Shown in pieces: positions 26,078-34,054 of a stretch of 64,000 bases of DNA. The notes below the pieces were generated by a model. The model made no database searches. It had not been told where the DNA came from and saw nothing but the letters and a program-made list of their open reading frames with translations. Every line of letters begins with the position of its first letter. Within the stretch, counting starts at the first letter, position 1. The translations under genes were made by a program, and so were the position numbers. Source of the stretch: Bog-159 sp049511415 (GTDB taxonomy: Bacteria > Acidobacteriota > Terriglobia > Bryobacterales > Bryobacteraceae); contig JBEKYC010000001.1 of NCBI GenBank assembly GCA_049511415.1, forward strand, positions 1-64,000, given 5' to 3'.

Positions 26078-26087
26078 CGCATTCTCC

Positions 26088-26618
26088 TTACTGCCCGCCC
26101 GCCACCATGGTCGCCGGGGCGCCACCGAATAGGCGCGCTACTTCATCGCTAGGCTCCGCGACTAACTCCACCGCATCGCCCACCGCCACCAGTCCGAATA
26201 ACTCTTCCACGTCGGAATTATTCATCCGGATACAGCCATGTGACGCCGCATGCCCGATCGACCGCGGATTACTGGTGCCATGAATCCCGTAGCCTTTCCG
26301 GCTCAGCCCGATCCAGCGCGGCCCCAGCGGATTGCGTTTGCCCGGCGGCGCCACTTTGTGTGGCCCGTACCAGGTGGGATGCATGACCCGATCGATCACC
26401 GTGAAATCGCCTAGCGGGCTGGGCGTCGCCGCCGCCCCCACCGCCACCGGATAAACCTTCACCACCCGCCCGTCTTCCACCAGCGCCAGCTTCCGGTCCG
26501 GGATGCTCACCACGATCCGCCGCGCCGGCTGCCGGTCCTGCGCCAGCGCTTCGCCCGCCGCCACCACCAGCGCCGCTACCGCCTGAAGATATCGCAATTG
26601 CCACCGCGTGTCCCGCAT
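26088..26618 (-). CDS. L,D-transpeptidase (YkuD family)
   Basis: From ATG 26618 (GGAGG seven nt upstream) the product has 176 residues with a signal peptide (LRYLQAVAALVVAAGEALAQ). The YkuD domain follows, with IVVSIPDRKLALVEDGRVVK and the catalytic motif HGT...IGHAASHGCIRMNN, in which SHGC carries the nucleophilic Cys. These enzymes make 3-3 crosslinks in peptidoglycan or attach proteins to it. Frame extends to 26711 but without a ribosome-binding site. A 31-residue membrane peptide follows in the same operon. Confidence 0.9.
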   Translation of the reverse strand: MRDTRWQLRYLQAVAALVVAAGEALAQDRQPARRIVVSIPDRKLALVEDGRVVKVYPVAVGAAATPSPLGDFTVIDRVMHPTWYGPHKVAPPGKRNPLGPRWIGLSRKGYGIHGTSNPRSIGHAASHGCIRMNNSDVEELFGLVAVGDAVELVAEPSDEVARLFGGAPATMVAGGQ

Positions 26619-26748
26619 CTCGATGCCTCCGTTCACACCCGGCATAAATGCAGTCCGCTTACCACCCGCTATCTTGCTGATTTCCCGTTGACCGCGTGTC
26701 TGCCCGGACACGGCACGGGCGGCGGTCGCACGCTAAAATAAACGTCGG

Positions 26749-28476
26749 ATGGAGAACAAGGAGATCGCGCGCATTCTCTTCGAGACGGCCGACTTGATGG
26801 AGATCGCCGGTGAGGATTCGTTCCGTATACGCAGCTACCGCAATGGCGCCACGGCTATTGAAGGCCATCCCGACCGCATCGCGGATATCCTCAAGAACCC
26901 GGAGCGCAAAGTCACCGACATCCCCGGCATCGGCAAAGGCCTGGCGATCGTGCTGCATGAGATTGTGGACCACCGCTCCTGCGAGCGCCGCGATCTGCTG
27001 CTCCAGAAGTTCCCGCCCGGAGCGCTCGAATTCCTCAAGATCCAGGGACTGGGTCCCAAGAGCATCGCCCTTCTGTTCGAACATTATAAAGTCGGCACTA
27101 TCGACGAACTGGAGCGCCTCTGCCTGGAACAAAAGCTGCGCGTGCTGCCGCGTATGGGCGCCAAGCTCGAAGAGAAGGTGCTCAAATCCATCGCCCAATA
27201 TCGCCAGCGCACCGGCCGTTACCTCCTCAGTTACGCCGAAGATATGGCCCAGGAATTGACGGGTTACCTCGGCGAGACGCCCGGTATCGAAGAAATCACG
27301 CCCGCGGGCAGCCTGCGCCGCGGCCGCGAAACCGTGGGCGATCTGGACCTGTTGGTCACCGGCCCGGCCGCCGGCGAAGTGCTGGAGCGCTTCGTGCACT
27401 TCCCCAAAGTCGAGGAACTGCTGGCCCGCGGCGAGAACAAGGCCAGCGCCCGCGTGGGCCGCGAAGGCCTGCAGGTGGACGTGCGCGCGCTGCCCCGCGA
27501 GAGCTTCGGCGCCGCTATGCAATACTTCACCGGTAGCAAGGATCACAACGTTGCCGTCCGCACCCGCGCCGTGAAGATGGGATTCAAACTCAGCGAGTAC
27601 GGCTTGTATCGCAGCGCGGATGATGTCAAGGTAGCCGGCGAAACCGAAGCCGGCGTCTACGAAGCCCTGGGACTGCGCTGGATTCCACCGGAAATGCGCG
27701 AAAACCTCGGCGAAATCGAGCTGGCCGCCGAAAACCGTCTGCCCGAATTAGTCGAGATGGCCCACATCCGCGGCGACGTCCACATGCACACCACCGAAAG
27801 CGACGGCCGCGCCACGCTTGAGGAAATGGCCGCCGCCGCCCGCGCCCGCCGCTACGAATACATCGCCATCACGGACCATTCCAAATCACTGGCCATGACT
27901 TTCGGCCTCGACGAGCAGCGCGCGGTGGCTTTCGCCGCGCATGTGCGCGATCTGAATCGCGATGGCCTGGGCATCCGCGTCTTCTCCGGCCTCGAATGCG
28001 ACATCCTGAAAGATGGCGCCATGGACCTCGCGAACGACGCCCTCGCGGAACTCGACATCGTCATCGCCAGCGTCCACAGCCACATGAATCTGGAAGCCGC
28101 GGAAATGACCGACCGCCTCCTCCGCGCCCTGGAGTGCCCGTCTGTCAAGGTGCTGGGCCATCCTACCGGCCGCATGCTGCTGCATCGCGACGCCTATCCG
28201 TTCGATTTCGAGCGCGTCGTGGATGCGGCCGTAAGCCGCGGCGTATGGCTGGAAATCAACGCTAGCCCGGAGCGGCTGGATCTCAGCGCCAACATGATTC
28301 GCACGGCCAAGGCGCGCGGTGCGCGCTTTATCGTCTCCACCGACGCGCACCACCCCAAGCATCTTGAGAACCTCCGTTACGGCGTGATCACCGCCCGCCG
28401 CGCCTGGCTGGCGCCCTCCGACGTCATGAATACGATGCCCGTCGAGGCTTTCGCGGCCGCCTTGCGCGCGCACTGA
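26749..28476 (+). CDS. polX: DNA polymerase/3'-5' exonuclease PolX
   Basis: Repair polymerase of family X with a C-terminal PHP exonuclease. In 575 residues: an N-terminal helix-hairpin-helix/8-kDa part (NPERKVTDIPGIGKGLA and LKIQGLGPKSIALL), the polymerase core with catalytic GDLDLLV, and the PHP domain starting DVHMHTTESDGRATLEEMAA with further metal ligands ITDHSKSLAM and SVHSHMNL, STDAHHPKHL. All motifs intact. The NUDIX gene follows by 5 nt, so a nucleotide-quality operon is likely. A TAAAAT box lies 9 nt before the ATG. Confidence 0.95.
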   Translation: MENKEIARILFETADLMEIAGEDSFRIRSYRNGATAIEGHPDRIADILKNPERKVTDIPGIGKGLAIVLHEIVDHRSCERRDLLLQKFPPGALEFLKIQGLGPKSIALLFEHYKVGTIDELERLCLEQKLRVLPRMGAKLEEKVLKSIAQYRQRTGRYLLSYAEDMAQELTGYLGETPGIEEITPAGSLRRGRETVGDLDLLVTGPAAGEVLERFVHFPKVEELLARGENKASARVGREGLQVDVRALPRESFGAAMQYFTGSKDHNVAVRTRAVKMGFKLSEYGLYRSADDVKVAGETEAGVYEALGLRWIPPEMRENLGEIELAAENRLPELVEMAHIRGDVHMHTTESDGRATLEEMAAAARARRYEYIAITDHSKSLAMTFGLDEQRAVAFAAHVRDLNRDGLGIRVFSGLECDILKDGAMDLANDALAELDIVIASVHSHMNLEAAEMTDRLLRALECPSVKVLGHPTGRMLLHRDAYPFDFERVVDAAVSRGVWLEINASPERLDLSANMIRTAKARGARFIVSTDAHHPKHLENLRYGVITARRAWLAPSDVMNTMPVEAFAAALRAH

Positions 28477-28481
28477 AATTT

Positions 28482-29000
28482 ATGAAAATCGTTTCCTCGC
28501 GAGAAGTATACACGTGCGGTCTCTTCCGCGTCACGGAGGAAGAAGCCACCGATCCCACCGGTTTCCTCATCAAGCGCTCCATCGTGCGCCACATCGGCTC
28601 GGCCGTCATGATGGCCGTCGATGACAAAAAGCGCATCCTGCTGGTGCGCCAATTCCGCCTCCCCGCGGGGAAGAATCTTTGGGAGCTACCGGCCGGCCGG
28701 CTGGACGAAGGCGAGACGCCGCTGCAAGCGGCGCGCCGCGAGCTAAAGGAAGAGACCGGCTACAAGGCCCGCACCTGGAAGCGCCTCGCCGCCTTCTGGC
28801 CCAGTCCCGGTTACGTCGCCGAGCGCATGACCATCTTTCTTGCCACCGGACTGACCGCCGGCGAGGCCCAGCCCATGGACGACGAGCGCATCGAATGCCG
28901 CTGGTTCACGCGCCCCGAACTCGATGGCATGATCCGCGCCGGCAAAATCGAAGACGGCAAAACCATCATCGGATTCCTCGCCTGGATGCGCTACCGCTGA
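28482..29000 (+). CDS. NUDIX hydrolase, ADP-ribose pyrophosphatase-like
   Basis: The 172-residue protein has a complete NUDIX box, GRLDEGETPLQAARRELKEE followed by TGY, with the G-x5-E-x7-REUxEExGU spacing. Preceding VRQFRLPAGKNLWELPAG is typical of the ADP-ribose pyrophosphatase branch, which cleaves ADP-ribose and related nucleoside diphosphate sugars. It is encoded 5 nt after polX. The 3' end overlaps the end of the convergent membrane-protein gene by 10 nt. Confidence 0.9.
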   Translation: MKIVSSREVYTCGLFRVTEEEATDPTGFLIKRSIVRHIGSAVMMAVDDKKRILLVRQFRLPAGKNLWELPAGRLDEGETPLQAARRELKEETGYKARTWKRLAAFWPSPGYVAERMTIFLATGLTAGEAQPMDDERIECRWFTRPELDGMIRAGKIEDGKTIIGFLAWMRYR

Positions 29001-29500
29001 TCGAATCCGTAAGCGCAATGTCGGCACTTGACCCGCGAAAGGAAGAAGTAAGTGCCTGAAACCAGGAAGAAGATCAACCAGTATCCGGAGAAGAGTCTCA
29101 ACTCGTGCGCCCTATGAGCGTGGTATTCCTGCTCAGTGAGGTGACTAAGCACGCGCCCGTGCATGGTAAGTACATCTTGCCCACCAGCTACGGCGGCGTT
29201 TCCATCACCAGTCATTTGCAAACACAGGATGCTGTTGACGATCGCATATCCGAGAACTGCCAGAAGGACGATGACCGCCCAAGCTGGAAGGTGGTCCAGA
29301 AGCTTGCCGAATGCGCGGTCTCTGCGAAGAACTTTACGCGCAGACAGGGCCAGAGAGCCGAAGGCCAAGATTGCCCCGGCATGAAGCGTCCAGATATACG
29401 GAACCTGCGAAGACACATCCACCCCGACGACCGTTGCTATGTGAGCAACAAGGGATAGGGCAAATCCCACGAGGGCCGTCGAACCCAAGAAGCGATTCAT
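28991..29500 (-). CDS. Membrane protein of unknown function, four predicted helices
   Basis: From ATG 29500 the product has 169 residues with about four hydrophobic segments: residues near STALVGFALSLVAHIATVVG, IWTLHAGAILAFGSLAL, WAVIVLLAVLGYAIVNSIL and YWLIFFLVSGTYFFLS. The C-terminus ends VKCRHCAYGFDQR with one CxxC pair. No family recognised. The region between helices 3 and 4 (TMHGRVLSHLTEQEYHAHRA) is His-rich. It converges on the NUDIX gene with a 10-nt overlap. Confidence 0.65.
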   Translation of the reverse strand: MNRFLGSTALVGFALSLVAHIATVVGVDVSSQVPYIWTLHAGAILAFGSLALSARKVLRRDRAFGKLLDHLPAWAVIVLLAVLGYAIVNSILCLQMTGDGNAAVAGGQDVLTMHGRVLSHLTEQEYHAHRAHELRLFSGYWLIFFLVSGTYFFLSRVKCRHCAYGFDQR

Positions 29501-29539
29501 TTCCCAACCTTCCACCCTCATCGTCCCCGCGAACCGCGC

Positions 29540-30136
29540 CTAATCTTGTTCGCCGAGAGTTTGGGCGTAGGTTTTGCCGTAAGGATAGAAGAGTTCCTTA
29601 CGGCCTTGCTGCCAAGCCGCCTTAAGTTCGGGCGTTGTGATGTCCCAGTCCGGTCGGCATTTCTTGGTAACGGCACGTAGGTCCTGGCGGAGATCCTCGA
29701 TAGTGGGCCGTCCCCAGAACCAGTAGCCGTTATATATCTTATAAATCACTAGACCGGGCTCGAGCACAATCACGTGGGGAATCATCGGATTGTGCAGCGG
29801 ATCGGTGTACTCGGCGATGTCCAGGTCTCTTTGGATAATCCGTCCCGCGTCGGAAAGGAATGTCCAGTGGGCGCCGGCTCCACTGCGATACTCATTCGTT
29901 TCAGTGATGTTGTCGGTGCTGATCGTGACCAGCCGGCAATAGGCAACCTCAATTTCACGATGGAGTTGAACAAGCCCTTCCGCTTGCCGGCGGTCCTTCG
30001 GACAAAAACCGCCGCGGCTGAGGACCAGCACCATGGGATGTTGTCCCTGCAGTTCGGAGAGCTTCCGATGTTTTGCTGTGTGGTCGGAAAGCTCATAGTC
30101 GGGGAAGATAGCCCCTGGAAGAATGTCAGATCGCAT
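29540..30136 (-). CDS. Redoxin-domain (AhpC/TSA-like) protein
   Basis: The 198-residue cytoplasmic protein has a thioredoxin-like peroxiredoxin fold: GAIFPDYELSDHTAKHRKLS, VLVLSRGGFCPKDRRQAEGL with a single putative peroxidatic Cys, VTISTDN and WTFLSDAGR. Thioredoxin resolving Cys motifs are absent, so it would be a 1-Cys type or depend on a partner. The C-terminal 60 residues (EDLRQDLRAVTKKCRPDWDI, KELFYPYGK) are longer than in minimal redoxins. Encoded alone. A TATACT box lies about 30 nt upstream of the ATG. Confidence 0.8.
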   Translation of the reverse strand: MRSDILPGAIFPDYELSDHTAKHRKLSELQGQHPMVLVLSRGGFCPKDRRQAEGLVQLHREIEVAYCRLVTISTDNITETNEYRSGAGAHWTFLSDAGRIIQRDLDIAEYTDPLHNPMIPHVIVLEPGLVIYKIYNGYWFWGRPTIEDLRQDLRAVTKKCRPDWDITTPELKAAWQQGRKELFYPYGKTYAQTLGEQD

Positions 30137-30445
30137 GGATATCGCCTCTCCCTTCGAAACAGTATACGCTTCAATCGCGCGTTACGACGACGGCCGGGTC
30201 GCGAACTGGGAAAGCAAATCGCCGTCCGACAAAACAAGTCGCAGGCACACAATGCCGAGTTGCACACGGTGCACCGGATTGTCCGTGCCATCGATATGAG
30301 ACAAACCGGAACAAGAGCGTAAGCGGCCGTCGATTTCGGCCGAAGTGCAACTACGCCGTTGGCGAACTGACCTGTGGAGGGCCCGGCTAGCTGGTAGAGA
30401 AGCTCCTATCGTGTGGATTGGGGTGTGAAAATGTAGAATTATGGA
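30137..30445. other. Intergenic region between redoxin and VWA genes
   Basis: About 300 bp between divergent genes. A TATACT box is present for the redoxin gene and a TAGAAT box (30434-30439) lies next to the VWA start. A Cys-rich minus-strand frame here lacks a ribosome-binding site and runs out of frame into the redoxin gene; not called. Confidence 0.4.
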
Positions 30446-31324
30446 ATGTGGAAGGGCGCGCTGTTGGGTGGTTTCCTCACGTGCGCCGCATTCTCTCAGG
30501 ATCCGCCGGCGTTCCGATCTCAGTTGGAGCTGGTTGCGATTCCATGCGCGGTGGTCGACTCGCACGGCGCCGCTGTGTATAACCTCAACCGGGAAGACTT
30601 CCGCGTCTTCGATAACGACGTGCCGCGAATCGTCTCGTACTTCTCGCGTGATGACGACCAGCCGTTGACGCTCGGGATCCTGATCGACGATAGTGAAAGC
30701 CAGCACGAACTCGTCGAAGAACATCGGCGCACCGCGCTCGACCTGCTGCACCGGATGCTGCGGCCCGGCGATTCCGCGTTCGCGGTCTCGATCGGTCAGG
30801 ATATCCGGCTGTATCGCGATCTGACCCTCACCGAAAGGGAGCCGTTCGGAAAGCCTTGTCCCAGGCGACAAGGGATACCGGTCTGCGGCGGCAGTCCGCT
30901 TTGGGATGCGGTGTTCGACTCGGCGCGGCTGAAGCTGCGTCAGGTGAAGGCCAGCAAGGCCCTGCTCCTGCTGACGGATGGGTTCGATACCGGCAGCGCT
31001 CGCACCTGGAGTGAGGCGGCCGCCGAGGCGCAAAAGGCCGATGCCGCCGTGTATGCGATCCAGTATCGCGGGATGGGCAGCAGCTACGCGCCGCTGCTTT
31101 ACCGCCTGGTAGCGGAAACGGCGGGCGCTTGGTTTTCTGCCCCGTCCGGCGATCTCAGCCCGATCGTCGCGCGGCTGGAAACGGACCTGCGCCGCCGATA
31201 CGTCGTCGGGTTCCGGCCGGAGAAGGTCACATTCGGCAAGCTGCGGCACGAAGTGAGGATCGAGGTCGCCCGGCCGGACCTGACCGTACGGGCGCGGAAG
31301 ACGTACTTCGAGAGCCCAAGATAG
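30446..31324 (+). CDS. Secreted VWA-domain protein of the acidobacterial VWFA-related type
   Basis: The 292-residue protein has a short signal peptide (ALLGGFLTCAAFSQ), then an acidobacterial-type N-terminal region with VVDSHGAAVYNLNREDFRVF ahead of the von Willebrand A domain. The MIDAS motif DxSxS is ILIDDSESQ, followed by LLLTDGFDTGSA. This architecture is highly amplified in Acidobacteriota. VWA domains bind partner proteins through a divalent metal; the ligand here is unknown. TAGAAT lies 6 nt before the ATG and there is no Shine-Dalgarno sequence. Confidence 0.88.
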   Translation: MWKGALLGGFLTCAAFSQDPPAFRSQLELVAIPCAVVDSHGAAVYNLNREDFRVFDNDVPRIVSYFSRDDDQPLTLGILIDDSESQHELVEEHRRTALDLLHRMLRPGDSAFAVSIGQDIRLYRDLTLTEREPFGKPCPRRQGIPVCGGSPLWDAVFDSARLKLRQVKASKALLLLTDGFDTGSARTWSEAAAEAQKADAAVYAIQYRGMGSSYAPLLYRLVAETAGAWFSAPSGDLSPIVARLETDLRRRYVVGFRPEKVTFGKLRHEVRIEVARPDLTVRARKTYFESPR

Positions 31325-31493
31325 GAAACGAAAGTCCGGTGTACCGGTAATCTTCTTTCCGGCACATGCTCTCCTTCTTTCTCAGCGGAGCATGCCCCCT
31401 TCGATTTCCCGCCTACGAGATTTTCCGTCCCACAACCGGACGAGGTAACCGCTGATTCAGACGGCCAATGCATTGAAACAAAAAAACCGAGGC

Positions 31494-31510
31494 TTGGCAT
31501 GATACTTGCC
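31494..31510 (+). promoter_or_regulatory. Sigma-54-type (-24/-12) promoter before the DinB gene
   Basis: TTGGCATG-ATAC-TTGCC places GG (31496-31497) and GC (31508-31509) exactly 10 nt apart, as required for sigma-54. It differs from YTGGCACG-N4-TTGCW at the sixth base and the last W. The start would be near 31520, leaving a short leader that contains the GGAGG of the DinB gene at 31535. An A-rich tract lies just upstream. Confidence 0.6.
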
Positions 31511-31534
31511 CTGGAGAACGTCGGAGGATTCTTC

Positions 31535-32089
31535 ATGTTCCGATCCGTTGCTCGCGTCGTGGTTCCTGTTGGCATGGTATCTGTTTCCGTCTTGGCGTCC
31601 TTGGCCAACGCCCAACAAGGCATGCCCAATCCGATCAAGGAGCCGAATCCGCTGACGGCGACGATATCCATTTTTCGAAGTAATATGCAGGACAAGATCA
31701 TGAAGTCGGCGGACGCGATGCCGGAGTCCAAGTACAGCTACCGGCCAACGAAGGACGTTCGCACGTTTGCCGAGATCCTGAACCATGTGGCGGATATATC
31801 CTACATATTGTGTTCCAACGTCAAGGGTGAAGCGAACCCGGGCCCGGATACTGCGAAGGATTCGAAGACCCAGATCGTGGCCTACCTCAAAGGCGCGTTC
31901 GATTACTGCGATGGCGTGTACTCCGGGTTCACCGATGCGCACCTCAACGACCGGGCGGACTTCTGGGGCGCCAAGACAAACAAGATGTTCGTCTTGACGC
32001 AAGTCGCAAATCATGACGCCTTGCATTACGGCAATCTCGTCACGTATATGCGCGCCAATGGCCTCGTGCCGTCCGGGGGCTGGTTTTGA
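31535..32089 (+). CDS. Secreted DinB-family protein
   Basis: From ATG 31535, with GGAGG seven nt upstream, the product has 184 residues. It begins with a signal peptide (SVSVLASLANA, then QQGMPNPIKEP), followed by a DinB four-helix bundle with RTFAEILNHVADISYILCSN and VANHDALHYGNLVTYMRANG, whose His residues would bind metal. DinB proteins are often thiol-dependent transferases or of unknown function; a periplasmic one is less usual. A frame extending to 31499 runs through the promoter and is not used. Preceded by the sigma-54-type site. Confidence 0.85.
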   Translation: MFRSVARVVVPVGMVSVSVLASLANAQQGMPNPIKEPNPLTATISIFRSNMQDKIMKSADAMPESKYSYRPTKDVRTFAEILNHVADISYILCSNVKGEANPGPDTAKDSKTQIVAYLKGAFDYCDGVYSGFTDAHLNDRADFWGAKTNKMFVLTQVANHDALHYGNLVTYMRANGLVPSGGWF

Positions 32090-32144
32090 TGGCCCAGCGG
32101 CGTCCGCGTCCCACGATGTGATTTCGCATCGGCGGGTTGGGCTA

Positions 32145-32164
32145 CCGGCTAAAACTAAAGCCGG
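32145..32164. terminator. Hairpin downstream of the DinB gene
   Basis: CCGGCT (32145-32150) and AGCCGG (32159-32164) with an A-rich 8-nt loop, 56 nt after the DinB stop. Could be a weak terminator or repetitive palindromic unit; no T-run. Confidence 0.3.
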
Positions 32165-32285
32165 CCTGAGAGATTCACATCCCCGGTCCACAGAAAGTTC
32201 TCCATTTTATCAATCACTTCCCGGCCTACCGGTGCCAATCCGTGCCTGCTCACCAGTTTCACTGGGCTGTAAGGAGCGCACCAAC

Positions 32286-32948
32286 ATGTCCTCGCAATCC
32301 AAAATCGATGCCAATCGCGAAAATGCAAAAAAGAGCACTGGCCCCAGCAGCCCCGCGGGCAAAGCCGCCTCCAGCCGTAACAGCCTCGTGCATGGCCTTT
32401 GCGCCGAAAAATATCTTCTCCTCGATGAAGACAAAGACGAGTACGTCACCCTCGTCACCGATCTCTTCCAGCGCTTCCGTCCCGTAGGCGCCGGTGAAGA
32501 GCGCATCGTCCTGCGCATGGCTTCCACCCAGTGGCGTCTCGACCGCGCCCGCGGCGTCGAACCGCAGTTCTATCGCGAAGGCGTCGCCATCGTCATCAAG
32601 CACAATCCCGAAATGTCGCAGGAACAGGGCGCCGCCCAGAGCGAATTATGCGGCGTGGCCTTCATGAACGATTGCATGCGCGACCAGTGTTTTGTCAAAT
32701 TCCAGCGCTACGAAGCCGCGCTCGATCGCGCCCTGAACCAGTGCCTCCGCCAGTTAAAGGAGTTCCGCCAGGCCCGCCTCGAAGCCGAAGCGGAGGCCCA
32801 AAAAGAGGTCGTTCCGGAACGAACCCAAACAAATGCGGGTATCACCCCACCCCCAAATGAGGGGGAGAAGTACTATCCAAGCCCCGCTCTGGTCCCATCC
32901 GCCGACTCAAACGCCGCCGAGACCCCTACACCACCCTTAAACCCCTGA
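32286..32948 (+). CDS. Conserved hypothetical protein with NRxNAxKSTGP motif
   Basis: From ATG 32286 with TAAGGAG nine nt upstream, the product has 220 residues. The start (IDANRENAKKSTGPSSPAGK) followed by AASSRNSLVHGL is a motif of a protein group found in many copies in acidobacteria and planctomycetes. A helical middle (ASTQWRLDRARGVE...QYEAALDRALNQCLRQLKEF) and a low-complexity Pro/Glu tail follow. No function is established. Its end converges on the radical SAM gene with a 12-nt overlap. The open frame extends to 32013 but that is overlap with the DinB gene. Confidence 0.75.
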   Translation: MSSQSKIDANRENAKKSTGPSSPAGKAASSRNSLVHGLCAEKYLLLDEDKDEYVTLVTDLFQRFRPVGAGEERIVLRMASTQWRLDRARGVEPQFYREGVAIVIKHNPEMSQEQGAAQSELCGVAFMNDCMRDQCFVKFQRYEAALDRALNQCLRQLKEFRQARLEAEAEAQKEVVPERTQTNAGITPPPNEGEKYYPSPALVPSADSNAAETPTPPLNP

Positions 32949-34022
32949 CGTTTTATCCGTGTTTATCTGTGTTAATCCGTGGCCATTACCCGCCGCGGGC
33001 GGACGCAGCAGCTTTCCAGGCAACTTCGACAAATAGGCCAGCCGTTCTATGCCCGGAAGCAGCCGCCGTACGGTCTTGCCGTGGAACAGCAGGCTGCCGG
33101 CCACCAGCGCCGGATGCGGAATGGTCGTGCAGCAGCGCGCGCAAATGTCGATTTCGCCCGCCCGTCCGCTCGTGTGCGCCCGGCGCATCCGCTGCATCTC
33201 GTCCGAGTTCCACAAGCTCTCCAGCGGCGCCGCCGCAATATTGCCCAGCGGCGCGCCATCCAGCATGTAGCTTTGGCAGCACGGATACACGTCGCCGTTC
33301 TGTTTCACGTACATCGGCCCGCGCCACAAATAATGGCAAGGATATTTCCAGTCCGCGGCGGCATGCCCCGCGTCCGGGCGCATCAGATTGGTCTCGTCTT
33401 CCTTCACCCGGATCTGATCCACGCCCGGCACCGCCCGCCAGAAACGCACGAAATCGTCCACCTCGCCGGCGTTGCGTTCCATGCGGACCATCTGCACCAC
33501 CACCTGCAGCTTGGAGCCGCGGGCGTGTTTCATCTCCGCGAATCGCACGAAGTTGTCGCGCACTTTTTCGAACTTGGCGCCCTTGCGGTAGAACTCGAAG
33601 CTCTCCTTGGTCGAGCCGTCGAAGCTCAGCGTGATCTGCTCCAGAGGCGAGTCGAGCACCCGCGTGCTCACGCGTTCGTCCAAAAACGTCCCATTGGTGG
33701 AAAGCAGCGTGGAGATGCTGTGGCGATGGCAGAACTCGATGCGTTCGAAGATGTGCGGGTCCATGAACGGCTCGCCCAGTCCGATCAGCATCATGTGCTC
33801 CGCGGTGGCGCCGGCCTCCCGCACCAGACGCTCGTACACGCCGTCCTCCATGTCCGCCTTGGGCTGCTTGTGCGTCTCCCGCGGACACATGGGGCAATAC
33901 AAATTGCACTTGGCCGTGGTCTCGACGATGTACTCCACCGGCAGCGCCGCCAGCCGCGAACGGCGCGTCAGATATCCCCACAGGAGTTTCGCCCGGTTCC
34001 AGGCCCGCATCGGTCCTTTCAT
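32937..34022 (-). CDS. Radical SAM/SPASM domain protein
   Basis: The 361-residue protein has the radical SAM cluster motif Cys39-x3-Cys43-x2-Cys46 (CNLYCPMC). Next come LIGLGEPFMDPHI and the TIM-barrel LSFDGSTKESFEFY. A Cys-rich C-terminal auxiliary region (YPCCQSYMLDG, CARCCTTIPHP) is of SPASM type, which binds extra Fe-S clusters. Such enzymes modify peptides or build cofactors; no candidate precursor peptide was found nearby. The last about 15 residues (GHGLTQINTDK) are encoded by a dispersed 3x10-nt repeat, so the C-terminus is probably a late addition. Confidence 0.87.
   Translation of the reverse strand: MKGPMRAWNRAKLLWGYLTRRSRLAALPVEYIVETTAKCNLYCPMCPRETHKQPKADMEDGVYERLVREAGATAEHMMLIGLGEPFMDPHIFERIEFCHRHSISTLLSTNGTFLDERVSTRVLDSPLEQITLSFDGSTKESFEFYRKGAKFEKVRDNFVRFAEMKHARGSKLQVVVQMVRMERNAGEVDDFVRFWRAVPGVDQIRVKEDETNLMRPDAGHAAADWKYPCHYLWRGPMYVKQNGDVYPCCQSYMLDGAPLGNIAAAPLESLWNSDEMQRMRRAHTSGRAGEIDICARCCTTIPHPALVAGSLLFHGKTVRRLLPGIERLAYLSKLPGKLLRPPAAGNGHGLTQINTDKTSGV
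32955..32984. repeat. Three-unit 10-nt repeat, copy 2, inside the radical SAM 3' end
   Basis: Units ATCCGTGTTT, ATCTGTGTTA and ATCCGTGGCC match the copy at 5391-5420 in unit length, order and terminal GTGGCC. On the minus strand this copy is read as GHGLTQINTD near the C-terminus of the radical SAM protein. The convergent plus-strand gene stops 6 nt before it. Confidence 0.75.
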
Positions 34023-34054
34023 TGTAACTGGCGCTCGCCAGCCATCATCAACTT

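Noticed and set aside
30137..30291. Cys-rich minus-strand frame (MARTIRCTVCNSALCACDLF) that could be a zinc ribbon
   Set aside because: It runs out of frame into the redoxin gene, has no ribosome-binding site, and the Cys spacing (CTVC...CACDLFC) fits no known zinc ribbon.
30182..31249. Long minus-strand frame opposite the VWA gene
   Set aside because: No signal, start site or domain; the plus strand has a recognisable VWA protein with MIDAS motif.
32937..34022. RiPP cluster around the radical SAM/SPASM gene
   Set aside because: Neighbours are a hypothetical NRxNAxKSTGP protein and a photolyase; no short precursor-like gene with its own ribosome-binding site or export gene was found nearby.
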